Below, in pieces: positions 13,631 to 23,260 of a DNA stretch of 64,000 nt. Both the position numbers and the translations under genes were made by a program. The notes under the pieces were generated by a model that was given only the letters and a program-made list of their open reading frames with translations, was not told where the DNA came from and made no database searches. Source of the stretch: Adiantum capillus-veneris (taxonomy: Eukaryota > Streptophyta > Polypodiopsida > Polypodiales > Pteridaceae); NCBI GenBank assembly GCA_014529385.2, contig CM043953.1, positions 71,835,372 to 71,899,371 of the forward strand. Direction: 5' to 3'. Position 1 is the stretch's first letter. Every line of letters begins with the position of its first letter.

Positions 13631-16600
13631 ATGCACTTACGCTCTGGGCGGGTGCTAGAACACGAGCATATTGAGGGTGCCTCTGTTCATACGGACACCC
13701 ATTACCCATCCACGATAAGCTCTAGACCCTCAGCGGGGACACAAGGTAGCACCACCCAAGACCCTAAAATAGCCGCTAGTGATTCCTCCTCCGACTCAGA
13801 AATCATGGAAGCATACCCTACCCAAAACACTGAGAGAGAAGGCCATGCACCTCCCGAAGCTCCACAGCCTAGTACTAGTATGTTTAGCCGTTTCATGGAA
13901 ACATTAGGTAGAGCTACTCGCTCGGAACCTGAGGCAAATGAAGCACACGAAGGGGGTGGGGAAGTGGAATCTCCTTTCACATCGCACGTGGACCCCACAC
14001 CCCCAAAGAGTGTCCATGTGGATATCCTACCAACTTCTTACCAAGAAGGCCCTGTTGAGCTGCCTCCTTCAGAAGTTCCCTCTAGAGTACCGTTGGTGAC
14101 AAGTAAAACCACGGGGAGCAACATTGCTTCTACCTCACAAGAAACCGTTAACACGTCGACTCTAGAAGGATTGTTCATTAATGATCATTGGACATACGAC
14201 CTCCACACTGAGGTGTTGACGGATCTACACTCTGGCCACGCCTACCATGTAGGATGGATAGAGATTGTACAATCCACCTCTAGTGCCACGAGCATCGAAG
14301 ATCAACAGAAAATGATCTGTAATGTTATCCATGGCATTATTCAATCAGAAAGGCAAAACCGAGGGGTAAATATACTCTCAACTGGCCCCATGAGATTTCT
14401 GGATACGAGCAAGGCTCAACAGCCTACTCTATCACAAATGGAGACTCCTCTAATGAGCCCCATGGACCCATCTTACGTCATTTCACCCGGGGTCTCTATG
14501 CAATCTGAGCCTCCGAGCGACAACTTTAGCTTCCCTAACTTGGCTCAACCCTCTATTAAGGAAAACACAGTGCTCACTCCAGGGATAAGCCTGACAGAGA
14601 ATGTACCGATGACATCTACGGTTAGCGCAGTGCCACTACCTAGTGTCGTAGTACCTAATATGGGGCCTCGACCATATGTGCCTCTAGCCCCTTATGCACA
14701 CATGGCCCCCACACCTCCAATTGTACCACTTGCTTATGCTCCTCGAGTGCCGCTCCCTAGCTCTTATCCGAGTGAACCTATGCCCGGTTATGTTCCATAT
14801 CTTGCATCATCCACACATATGCCAAGATCGGTACCCGTCCCTCTCCCACATATGATTCCAAGAGTACCTCCACCGGCCCTGCCTCCTCACATAGGTGACT
14901 TGGCAGCGTTTGCTCAAACCATAGGTCGATCTATCGCGGAAAATATGCATCATGCATCTGATAGAGAGCCTAGAAGTAAGGCAGTACAAATTGCCAAACT
15001 CACGCAAAAATTCAATGGGGACGAAGATGCTAGAAAACACATTGAAGTGTTTGAACAAGTATGTGATTCCTTAGGGGAACGCAACGAACTACATAAGTGC
15101 AATGCCTTAAGCTTGACATTAAGTGGGAAGGCTGGAGATTGGTATAGGACCCTAAGGGTGGACGAGAAAACAATCTACCCTACCCTTCGAAGGTTGTTTC
15201 TAAAGGAGTACATACGAGAAGGTGTGCTTTGGGGTGTAGCATCTCAGCTACAGAAGGCCGAACGTAAGGAAGGAGAGTCAGTAAGGGACTTCATTAGTCG
15301 TTTAAAGCACTTAAACTCTCGCTGCCCTGTAAATGAGCGCTTCAACAATAACCAACTGCTTGATCGATTCATTCGAGGGTTGAGGAATGAAGGAATCTAT
15401 AATGGACTAGTGATTAGAGGTATCACAACCTGGGAAGATGTCACTGCCAATGCAATCCAATTAGAGGACAACTTGATGATAGCAGGCATGAGGGTGTCTA
15501 CTGACACGAGATCCACTAGCTCACAAGCCATTGAGTATGAACCCATGACTGCAAAGCCTATTGCCAATGAGCCAAAGGTATTTGAGACATTCTTGACAGA
15601 CCTCACCAAGGCAATCCAAGAGTCTCTTAAGGATAATCGACCCCCTCAAAATAGTCACATGTATCCAAGAAGGGAGCAACAATGGTGTTCCATTTGCTTA
15701 GGCCCACATAGCACTAGTGAGTGCCCTACGTTTAGAGTAAAATTTAATGGAACTTGCAACGCATGTGGTAGGTATGGTCACCAAGCTAAGGATTGTTTAA
15801 TGATCAAACGTATGATGGCAAATAGACCACCTGTAGCCTGGACGGATGCGCCTCGAGCTCCTGTATTGATGCCTACTCCACCTGTTGAGCAACTACCGCA
15901 ACACATGGTCCCTAGATCTCAAAATGTTGTACAAGCTACACCGTTACCACCTCCTGTGCTAGGACCGCAGCCCCCGCATCCAAGAGTCGCCCCTATGAAC
16001 CAAGTGGGTTGCGAGCCATCAAATGCTTATGCAGATGGTTGTGAGGAGGAAATAGACACTAGTATTGCCTACGGACTTGATACATTGGAAGAATGTCCTA
16101 TATACTACATGGAAGATTGTTGGGGACAAGTCAAGCCGGTTTATCAAGCTGCTGCTCTCGCATCCAGAGGTCAAAATATCAACACCCAGGCTAGGAGGCC
16201 ACCTCTTCAATGCTACGAGTGTGGTGGACCACATCGAGTAGCGGAGTGCCCTATTAGGCTGCAAAAGAATGCTGCACAGATGCAAATGAATCAAGGGAGC
16301 ACGTCTGCAATGCCAATACTCACATGTAATCGTTGTGGCATAGATCACTTGATTGCCCAATGCCCCTATAACCCAAATGCGCCTAAAATCACACCCCTAA
16401 ATTTGGTCGAAATTGCTAGTGTGACATCGCCAATACCACCCGTCGCACCCGCTTATGCGATTACACGGTCCATGCTTCAAGGGCCAGGACATATCCTCGA
16501 AGAGAGAGATACCGCGTCAGTTATCCAAGCAAAGAAAAAGAAGACACGAAGGAAGAAGTCGCAGAATACGGAAAATTCAAAGCCAAGTTCCAAAACAAAC

Positions 16601-18232
16601 ATAGGAACAGGAGATGACCCCGTGTATATGAATGACCTCGAGGATGATTCAGATTCAGTCGAGACAATGGAGACTAGAACCAATACCACAAAGGGAAAGA
16701 CCGACAAAGAAAACCGTAATATGGGACCAAATGAAAACCGAATGAGAGAAAACCATAAAGAGCCTCTGAAAACACCACAAGTGTTTCCAAATCCAATCCA
16801 AGACCCCCAAGATAAACCGCAGGGGCAAAAAGGGAAGAATCGTAAAAAGAAGATTGGGACGTACCCAAACCCAGTAGACGAAATTGAGCAGGTGAAACAT
16901 CTAAGAGGTTTAGTGGAGGAGACTCAAAGGAAACTAGAACCAGAACCCATGCAGGTCAAAATTCATGACACGGTGTTTCCCACGCAAGTTCATCCACCCC
17001 ACATGAACCATAGACCGTTAGCCATATCTAGTATCATCCAAGAAGGGAGTGAGGACAGGACATCAGAAAGTGAGCATACACCCTTCTTGTTGGAAAGGAT
17101 GTTTAACGAAGGAATACCTGATCCCATTGAGGAATCTGAGATTCCATCCTCACCAGTTCCTAGTCAAGGACCTACACCCTGCAAAACGCCAATGAATGTT
17201 GCCAAACTAGTGGACTTCATGTCTTCTGAGGTCCGAACCACGATCATAGCAAAGCTGTATGGAGATCCTGAGTTATTCCTTGCACTTCGAGCATTCCTTA
17301 ACGGAGAGCTACGAACGGGATTACCGCAGTTTGCGCAACCAAATAGGCCTGACTCGATTATGATTGATGAGGAAAATCATGTGCAATCACTTGACTTAGA
17401 TGGACACGAGTCTGTGATCGAGGTACCCATTAACGAATTAGGGCAGTATTTTGAAGGCGACGAGTCTAATGCGACCCTACCCATCACTACCAAGGGATTA
17501 ACTATAAAGGGAATTCTTGATGGTGGTGCGGGAGTTAGCATCGTTACAAAAGATTGTTGGGAATCCATGGGAAAACCCCGCCTCAGTGTTACTAACATTG
17601 TGGTAAAGATGGCAAATGGTACCATAGCCAAACCTATGGGGATGCTCAAGGATCTTAAGATCAAAGTTCTAGGACACAAGGTACGACATACGTTCATTGT
17701 AATGGATTTCTCTAAACACCTTATGTCATATGAAATGATTTTAGGACGACCATTCATGAGGGAAGCACAAATGGTTCATGATTGGTCTAAAAATCATGTC
17801 TATTTGCAATTCCAAGACTCTGTCCTTAGAGTGGATTTGGTAACTGGTAAGGTACACCCCTTAGGGAGTAAAACCATTATTGATCATCGCTCTGACACCA
17901 CAGTTCACTCGGCCCCACTACAATATTGTTACACTTGTAAGAAGGATACAGACATTGGCCAAGATTCTCCTTACATGGATGTGTTACCGGGTATGACGGA
18001 ATCAGACAATGTGGATTGGGTCCACCTAGCATCAACCATAGATACCTGGGGAAATAGAGGAACCACTTGGGTCACACCAGAGGGGGAAGAGGTACCACAA
18101 ATTGCACCTCTGAACATGATAAGTGCCATACATGCATCTTCTAAGGGCAAGGCAATTGTGGACCAATCTGACAGTGACACCGATAGCTCAATAGAAGACT
18201 TTGACCAACACGACTTGGACACTGACTCCTAG
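13631..18232 (+). CDS. Gypsy A Gag-protease polyprotein
   Basis: 1533 codons from ATG 13631 to TAG 18230. The N terminus is Ser/Thr/Pro-rich. A retrotransposon Gag (capsid) domain lies at about residues 456-616. Four CCHC-type zinc knuckles follow at about 685, 707, 860 and 898; three have X3 rather than X4 between the second Cys and the His. A charged, low-complexity linker leads to a retropepsin domain near residue 1290, whose active site reads L-D-G-G-A instead of the usual D-[ST]-G-A, with a flap-like ILGRPF near 1370. This gene should form the particle and process the polyprotein. Pol follows in the same frame after a single TAG. Confidence 0.95.
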   Translation: MHLRSGRVLEHEHIEGASVHTDTHYPSTISSRPSAGTQGSTTQDPKIAASDSSSDSEIMEAYPTQNTEREGHAPPEAPQPSTSMFSRFMETLGRATRSEPEANEAHEGGGEVESPFTSHVDPTPPKSVHVDILPTSYQEGPVELPPSEVPSRVPLVTSKTTGSNIASTSQETVNTSTLEGLFINDHWTYDLHTEVLTDLHSGHAYHVGWIEIVQSTSSATSIEDQQKMICNVIHGIIQSERQNRGVNILSTGPMRFLDTSKAQQPTLSQMETPLMSPMDPSYVISPGVSMQSEPPSDNFSFPNLAQPSIKENTVLTPGISLTENVPMTSTVSAVPLPSVVVPNMGPRPYVPLAPYAHMAPTPPIVPLAYAPRVPLPSSYPSEPMPGYVPYLASSTHMPRSVPVPLPHMIPRVPPPALPPHIGDLAAFAQTIGRSIAENMHHASDREPRSKAVQIAKLTQKFNGDEDARKHIEVFEQVCDSLGERNELHKCNALSLTLSGKAGDWYRTLRVDEKTIYPTLRRLFLKEYIREGVLWGVASQLQKAERKEGESVRDFISRLKHLNSRCPVNERFNNNQLLDRFIRGLRNEGIYNGLVIRGITTWEDVTANAIQLEDNLMIAGMRVSTDTRSTSSQAIEYEPMTAKPIANEPKVFETFLTDLTKAIQESLKDNRPPQNSHMYPRREQQWCSICLGPHSTSECPTFRVKFNGTCNACGRYGHQAKDCLMIKRMMANRPPVAWTDAPRAPVLMPTPPVEQLPQHMVPRSQNVVQATPLPPPVLGPQPPHPRVAPMNQVGCEPSNAYADGCEEEIDTSIAYGLDTLEECPIYYMEDCWGQVKPVYQAAALASRGQNINTQARRPPLQCYECGGPHRVAECPIRLQKNAAQMQMNQGSTSAMPILTCNRCGIDHLIAQCPYNPNAPKITPLNLVEIASVTSPIPPVAPAYAITRSMLQGPGHILEERDTASVIQAKKKKTRRKKSQNTENSKPSSKTNIGTGDDPVYMNDLEDDSDSVETMETRTNTTKGKTDKENRNMGPNENRMRENHKEPLKTPQVFPNPIQDPQDKPQGQKGKNRKKKIGTYPNPVDEIEQVKHLRGLVEETQRKLEPEPMQVKIHDTVFPTQVHPPHMNHRPLAISSIIQEGSEDRTSESEHTPFLLERMFNEGIPDPIEESEIPSSPVPSQGPTPCKTPMNVAKLVDFMSSEVRTTIIAKLYGDPELFLALRAFLNGELRTGLPQFAQPNRPDSIMIDEENHVQSLDLDGHESVIEVPINELGQYFEGDESNATLPITTKGLTIKGILDGGAGVSIVTKDCWESMGKPRLSVTNIVVKMANGTIAKPMGMLKDLKIKVLGHKVRHTFIVMDFSKHLMSYEMILGRPFMREAQMVHDWSKNHVYLQFQDSVLRVDLVTGKVHPLGSKTIIDHRSDTTVHSAPLQYCYTCKKDTDIGQDSPYMDVLPGMTESDNVDWVHLASTIDTWGNRGTTWVTPEGEEVPQIAPLNMISAIHASSKGKAIVDQSDSDTDSSIEDFDQHDLDTDS
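18230..18232 (+). other. In-frame TAG between gag-protease and pol
   Basis: The frame is open for 1533 codons before and 1581 codons after this one codon, with no frameshift. Either pol is expressed by stop-codon readthrough, or this copy carries one nonsense change (Gln to stop is a one-step transition). No CARYYA readthrough context follows. Confidence 0.9.
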
Positions 18233-21200
18233 AGTGAAACGGATTCTGAATCTCATGAATTAGAGAGTGGAGCAAGTTCAGAGTCAAAACATTCGGAAGG
18301 ACCGAGCACATCAACCGATGATAGCTCCTCCGAGAGTGAAGAGGACACCAACGAGGACTCCTTTAGTGAGCCAGATCTAAATGCAAATCAAAAGCAGGTC
18401 TCAAATAAGAAAAAGAAAAACCTTAAGAGGCGACGATATCGAGCCAATGTACGTGCTAGGATAAACGAGAAGAGATCCTCAGCAGAATGGCTCAGTTATA
18501 TAGGAGCATGTGATGCTCATCGAAAATTGGTAGACAATTGGGGTGAATATCTCCAAAATGTTATGTGGTGTAGACCACGACCCCATGACATAGCCCAATT
18601 AGAGATCATAGACAAGCCAAAGTTGAGCCGCACTGCAAGGAGGCGTCAAAACCAAGAGTTAGCTCGACAACACAAGAAAGCAGAAATGGAAGCACAAACC
18701 AACGCACAACCAGAATCCACAGACTTGCATCCTGCACCAGAACATTTCAAATCTTACACCACAGGGGAAGCAAAGGTTGTGTACACAAAAGCCCAAAGAA
18801 TACCTATCGATGGGAATAATGGAATCTATGATGGTCCGGCAATAGTTAAAGAAATAGAATTAGCTGACCCCGGTGAAGAATCAAAACCTGTTTTTATTGC
18901 CCAAGACCTCACAGAAGTTGAAGAAGCGGTCCTCAAAGAGCTTCTCAAGGAATTCAAGGACGTATTCGCTTGGACATACCATGATATGAAAGGTGTTCCG
19001 CCTTCTGTGGTCCAACATACAATCCCTATGATTAGCACTGCGAAGCCCGTACAACAAAGACCCTACCCGATGAATCCTAAGTACGCAAAGATCATTCAAG
19101 AAGAACTAGAAAAGCTTATCAAATGTGGGTTCATATATCCTATTGAACACTCTGAATGGGTGTCGCCAATAGTTATCGTGCCAAAAAAGAATGGGAAACT
19201 CAGGGTGTGCGTGGACCTCAAAAAAGTTAATGCAGCTACTAGAAGAGACCATTACCCCCTACCATATTCCGAACATGTACTCGAAAGAGTTGCAGGCAAG
19301 GAAGCTTATAGCTTTCTAGATGGGTACTCAGGCTACAACCAAATCACGATAGTGCTAGAGGACCAAGCTAAAACTGCCTTCATCACAGAATTTGGCGTGT
19401 TTGCATTTCGTGTGATGGCTTTTGGCTTAACAAATGCCCCTGCTACATTCCAACGATTAATAAACACTGCTTTTAAAGAATATTTGAGAGAGTTTTGTGA
19501 AGCTTTCTTAGACGACCTTTGTGTTTACTCTTCTTGGAAAGAACATCTATCATGTTTGCGGAAGGTGTTTGAAAAATGTAGGTTATATCGTATCTCATTG
19601 AACCCGTTCAAATGCCAATTTTGGGTCAAGCATGGAGTTATTTTAGGGCATATAGTATCCAAGAATGGTATCTCAACCAATGAGAGCAAAATTAAAGTGA
19701 TTCTAGAGTTACCACCACCAACCAATTACAAGGGAGTTCAAAGGTTCATGGGACACGTGGGTTATTATCGACGGTTTATTTTATTTTTCGCTGAGATAGC
19801 ACGTCCTTTGTACAAGCTTCTCATTGAATTTAAATGGACTGAAGAGTGTGACCAGGCCTATGAACAATTGAAGAAAACACTAGCAAGTGCTCCAATTTTA
19901 AGGACACCTAACTGGGATGTCATTTTCCATGTGCATATTGATGCATCAAACTTTGCTATTGGGTGTGTTCTCACTCAACCAGGAGAACATAAATTGGACT
20001 ATCCCATTAGCTTTGCAAGCCGTCAATTGAACGATGCTGAAAGGAACTACACCACTATAGAGCGAGAAGGTTTGGCAATGGTTTATGCAGTAAAGAAATT
20101 TCGCTACTACCTTCTGGCAAACAAGTTTGTATTTTATGTGGATCATCAAGCGTTGCTGTATCTGGTAAACAAGCCATGCTCCACAGGAAGAATCACACGA
20201 TGGTTGTTAATTCTTCTTGAGTTTGATTTCACGATTGTAGTGAGACCCGGTAAAAGGCACGTCATGGCTGATCATTTGTCTCGCATACCCAATGGTGAAG
20301 CCCCTACAGGAGTTGATGATGAATTACCCGATACTTCCCTATTCATAGTTGAGACTATGCCTGAATGGAGTGAGAACATTGTTAACTTTTTAGTTAATGG
20401 TTTTCCACCCAAGGAACTTCGTAAGGATATCGCTCGAAGGCTAGTAAAAGAATGTGAACCCTATTGTTTGATTGCCGGAACCCTGTATAGATTGGGCAAG
20501 GACGATATTCTTAGGCGTTGTGCCCGCGAGGATGAATATTTGTATATCTTGCAAGAAGCACATATGGGCATAGCAGGAGGACATTTTTCAGGGGACCTGA
20601 CTGCTAGAAAGGTGCTGCAATCAGGCTATTGGTGGCCAACTTTATTTAAGGATGCATCACTTTTTACAAAAGGGTGTGATGAGTGCCAACGTTACAAGAC
20701 CACACAGCGCAAGGACAGAATGCCCTTACATCCTATTAAAGTAACCCAACCATTTGAAAAATGGGGCTTAGACTTTGTAGGTCCAATTAGTCCCGCAGCT
20801 CGCAACACTCAATCTCGATATATTCTAGTTGCTACGGACTATGTAACAAAGTGGGCTGAAGCTAAGGCTTCACAAAAAGCTGACGCGAGGACAACAGCTA
20901 AGTTTCTTTTTGAGAACATTATCACAAGATTTGGTTGCCCTTTTGAAATTGTTAGTGATAATGGTACCCATTTTATAAATGAGGTAATAAGAGAGCTTAC
21001 CACGACCTTTATGATATCCCACCATAAGTCTACACCTTATTACCCGCAAGCTAATGGACAAGCCGAGAGCACCAACAAGACTCTAATCTCTATTTTAACC
21101 AAGACGGTAGAAGCTCATCGCACTGATTGGGATTTGAAGTTGACATCTGCTCTATGGGCTTATCGTACTGCTTATAAAGTGGCTATTAATTGTACGCCAT

Positions 21201-22978
21201 TCAAAATGGTATACGGCCAAGAAGCGGTTATGCCTTGGGAGTTTGTCATTCCTAGTCTTAGGGTAGCTTCGCAAGAAGGATGGAATGGTAACCCCTTAAC
21301 CGAGCGTTTGTTTATCTTAGAAAAACTAGACGAAGAGAGACAGTTGGCTGTGCAAAATGCTCTTGTGGAAAAGGATAGGAGAAAGAAGTGGTTTGATCGC
21401 CATGTGAAGGACAAGGATATCAAAGTTGGTGATAAAGTCCTTATGTATGGAGTACGTAAAGAGAAGAAAAAGTTGAAATATGCTGGTAAAGGACCATATA
21501 GAGTATGTGAAATTACCCCACAAGGTACCCTTCGTGTGGAAACTCTTGATGGAGTTGAAACCATTGGATTCCTCAATGGGAGTAAATTCAAAAGATATTA
21601 TGATCCTTTAAGCCAAGAGGAACTACGGGCCATTCATCAAAAGAAGGCCGCCAAAGCACAAACCGAGTTAAACAAGATACAAGCTCAAGCTGAGGCTAAG
21701 GAGCAACAACAACGTATAAGACAAAAACGAGAGGCTAACCTTGGGGTCACAAATGCATTCCACGTGGAAATCGAAGAGGATGGGTTGGACTCTGACACAC
21801 CTCTACGATACCCCATTGAGTTAAATAGTGCCTATGGAAAAGTGCTATATAACGCCTTATTGGACACGGGTGCTAAATACAATCTGCTATCCTATGGGGT
21901 GTGGTGTCAGTTAGGGAAGCCACCTCTATCTGAGAGTATTATCCAAGTCAAGGGTGTCAACAAGAAAAAAACTGCGGTTTTTGGAATCTGGCACACTTCT
22001 GTCAGTTATGACAATGGGGTGGTAGCTCAAGACTTTTTGGTCATGCCTACTGGAACTATGGAGGGTAATATAAACCTAGGCCGCACGTGGATGATAGCCA
22101 CCAAATGCACTATTGATTGGGGGACTGGGGGTGTTACAACGCAAAAACCAACTCTTAGCCCTACCACTCAAGCCATAGTCCCTGAGATATTGCCCAAGGA
22201 AATAAAACCCAAGACATTGCATGTCCAGGAGGTTGAACCATACGTCCCCATAGCCCAACTCTCTAGAGCTTCAACTGATGTTATTGAAAGAAAGCTTGAG
22301 ACACACAAGAACCATCCTAATATAACAGAGAAAACATACAAGTGGGTCCCTAAAACCTCTGTAGTGAGCATGGTTGATGCAAAAAAACGGAAACCTAGTA
22401 AGAACCGTACCACTCACTCCAAGAAATGTAAAGAAACGCTGCGTTGGATTCCTAAACGACTATTGGAAGCCCAAGGATACTATGAAGGAAATGATCAAAT
22501 CTGGGTGCCCAAACGTAAAGTGTACTCTTACCTGTCACCTGGCCCATGTAAACCCAATCCTGTGGCTCCAAAACAAATTGAAAATCGCGGAAAGGAAAAA
22601 ATCATGGAATGTTACACACCCGTTCTAGAGCTAGTTTGGGTACCAAAGAAAGAACGATTTGTTCCACCTAGCTCAGGAACAGGGAAATCAAATGAAGCTT
22701 CTTGCTCTTCATGTAGTTCCTATATGCAAATAGAAGCTTCGACACAACCTCCACCTACCACTGTACATATCCATCCAAGCACGAAAGAGTTTGCACCTTC
22801 CGGGGTAAGTTCACCACCTACAACAACGTTGCAAATAAAATCCTGGGAGAGTACCTTACCACCCTTACAACTTGACGAGGCACCTAGGGTAATAGAAAAC
22901 TACTGGCAAAAATCCTCACCTATTACCAACTGGAACAATTGGTTTCAAAGGGTGACAAGCTCATTTCAAACGGTATGA
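18233..22978 (+). CDS. Gypsy A Pol (RT-RNaseH-IN) with second protease-like domain
   Basis: Continuous frame to TGA at 22976. No own ATG is needed if read through. RT core with catalytic FLDD near 19506. RNase H with HIDAS near 19937, ending in DHLSR near 20270, as in Tat elements. Integrase with an HHCC zinc site (20560-20700) and D, D, E at LDFVGP (20770), SDNGTHF (20955) and GQAESTNK (21057). A GPY/F module (KGPYRV) lies near 21486. After a basic, Gln-rich linker comes a retropepsin-like domain with LLDTGAKYN (near 21860) and LGRTWM (near 22080). The tail holds four W-[VI]-P-K motifs (22340, 22443, 22502, 22634). All catalytic residues look intact. Confidence 0.95.
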   Translation, partial: SETDSESHELESGASSESKHSEGPSTSTDDSSSESEEDTNEDSFSEPDLNANQKQVSNKKKKNLKRRRYRANVRARINEKRSSAEWLSYIGACDAHRKLVDNWGEYLQNVMWCRPRPHDIAQLEIIDKPKLSRTARRRQNQELARQHKKAEMEAQTNAQPESTDLHPAPEHFKSYTTGEAKVVYTKAQRIPIDGNNGIYDGPAIVKEIELADPGEESKPVFIAQDLTEVEEAVLKELLKEFKDVFAWTYHDMKGVPPSVVQHTIPMISTAKPVQQRPYPMNPKYAKIIQEELEKLIKCGFIYPIEHSEWVSPIVIVPKKNGKLRVCVDLKKVNAATRRDHYPLPYSEHVLERVAGKEAYSFLDGYSGYNQITIVLEDQAKTAFITEFGVFAFRVMAFGLTNAPATFQRLINTAFKEYLREFCEAFLDDLCVYSSWKEHLSCLRKVFEKCRLYRISLNPFKCQFWVKHGVILGHIVSKNGISTNESKIKVILELPPPTNYKGVQRFMGHVGYYRRFILFFAEIARPLYKLLIEFKWTEECDQAYEQLKKTLASAPILRTPNWDVIFHVHIDASNFAIGCVLTQPGEHKLDYPISFASRQLNDAERNYTTIEREGLAMVYAVKKFRYYLLANKFVFYVDHQALLYLVNKPCSTGRITRWLLILLEFDFTIVVRPGKRHVMADHLSRIPNGEAPTGVDDELPDTSLFIVETMPEWSENIVNFLVNGFPPKELRKDIARRLVKECEPYCLIAGTLYRLGKDDILRRCAREDEYLYILQEAHMGIAGGHFSGDLTARKVLQSGYWWPTLFKDASLFTKGCDECQRYKTTQRKDRMPLHPIKVTQPFEKWGLDFVGPISPAARNTQSRYILVATDYVTKWAEAKASQKADARTTAKFLFENIITRFGCPFEIVSDNGTHFINEVIRELTTTFMISHHKSTPYYPQANGQAESTNKTLISILTKTVEAHRTDWDLKLTSALWAYRTAYKVAINCTPFKMVYGQEAVMPWEFVIPSLRVASQEGWNGNPLTERLFILEKLDEERQLAVQNALVEKDRRKKWFDRHVKDKDIKVGDKVLMYGVRKEKKKLKYAGKGPYRVCEITPQGTLRVETLDGVETIGFLNGSKFKRYYDPLSQEELRAIHQKKAAKAQTELNKIQAQAEAKEQQQRIRQKREANLGVTNAFHVEIEEDGLDSDTPLRYPIELNSAYGKVLYNALLDTGAKYNLLSYGVWCQLGKPPLSESIIQVKGVNKKKTAVFGIWHTSVSYDNGVVAQDFLVMPTGTMEGNINLGRTWMIATKCTIDWGTGGVTTQKPTLSPTTQAIVPEILPKEIKPKTLHVQEVEPYVPIAQLSRASTDVIERKLETHKNHPNITEKTYKWVPKTSVVSMVDAKKRKPSKNRTTHSKKCKETLRWIPKRLLEAQGYYEGNDQIWVPKRKVYSYLSPGPCKPNPVAPKQIENRGKEKIMECYTPVLELVWVPKKERFVPPSSGTGKSNEASCSSCSSYMQIEASTQPPPTTVHIHPSTKEFAPSGVSSPPTTTLQIKSWESTLPPLQLDEAPRVIENYWQKSSPITNWNNWFQRVTSSFQTV

Positions 22979-22985
22979 TCTACCC

Positions 22986-22999
22986 AAGGAAGGGGGGAG
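22986..22999 (+). other. Second (internal) polypurine tract of gypsy A
   Basis: AAGGAAGGGGGGAG, 7 nt after the pol stop, shares the 11-mer AGGAAGGGGGG with the priming tract at 25033-25043 and, like it, is followed by TGTT. It may be an extra plus-strand primer or the scar of a former 3' end. Confidence 0.7.
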
Positions 23000-23078
23000 T
23001 GTTTGCTGATAGTCATCATTCATTTGTTTCCCTCTCAACCTTTTTCCCTGACCTCTCAATCTCCGATCTTAGGGAATG

Positions 23079-23088
23079 TATATATATA
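23079..23088 (+). promoter_or_regulatory. Candidate internal TATA box upstream of ORF3
   Basis: TATATATATA about 175 bp before the ATG of the 140-codon ORF. Position fits a separate transcript, but this is inference from sequence only. Confidence 0.35.
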
Positions 23089-23260
23089 GCCTTATACTCA
23101 CAAAAAAACAAAAATAGTAAAGAGCAAGAGCACCTAGCAATGAGAGAGCACCCTATCAGATCTTACATATAAGTCTAAATTCACCGTGTCAAGTCAAGCA
23201 ACACACAAAAACAACTCTTATGTTTTAAAGGCCTAACCAAATCTATCTGTCTTGTCAGAA

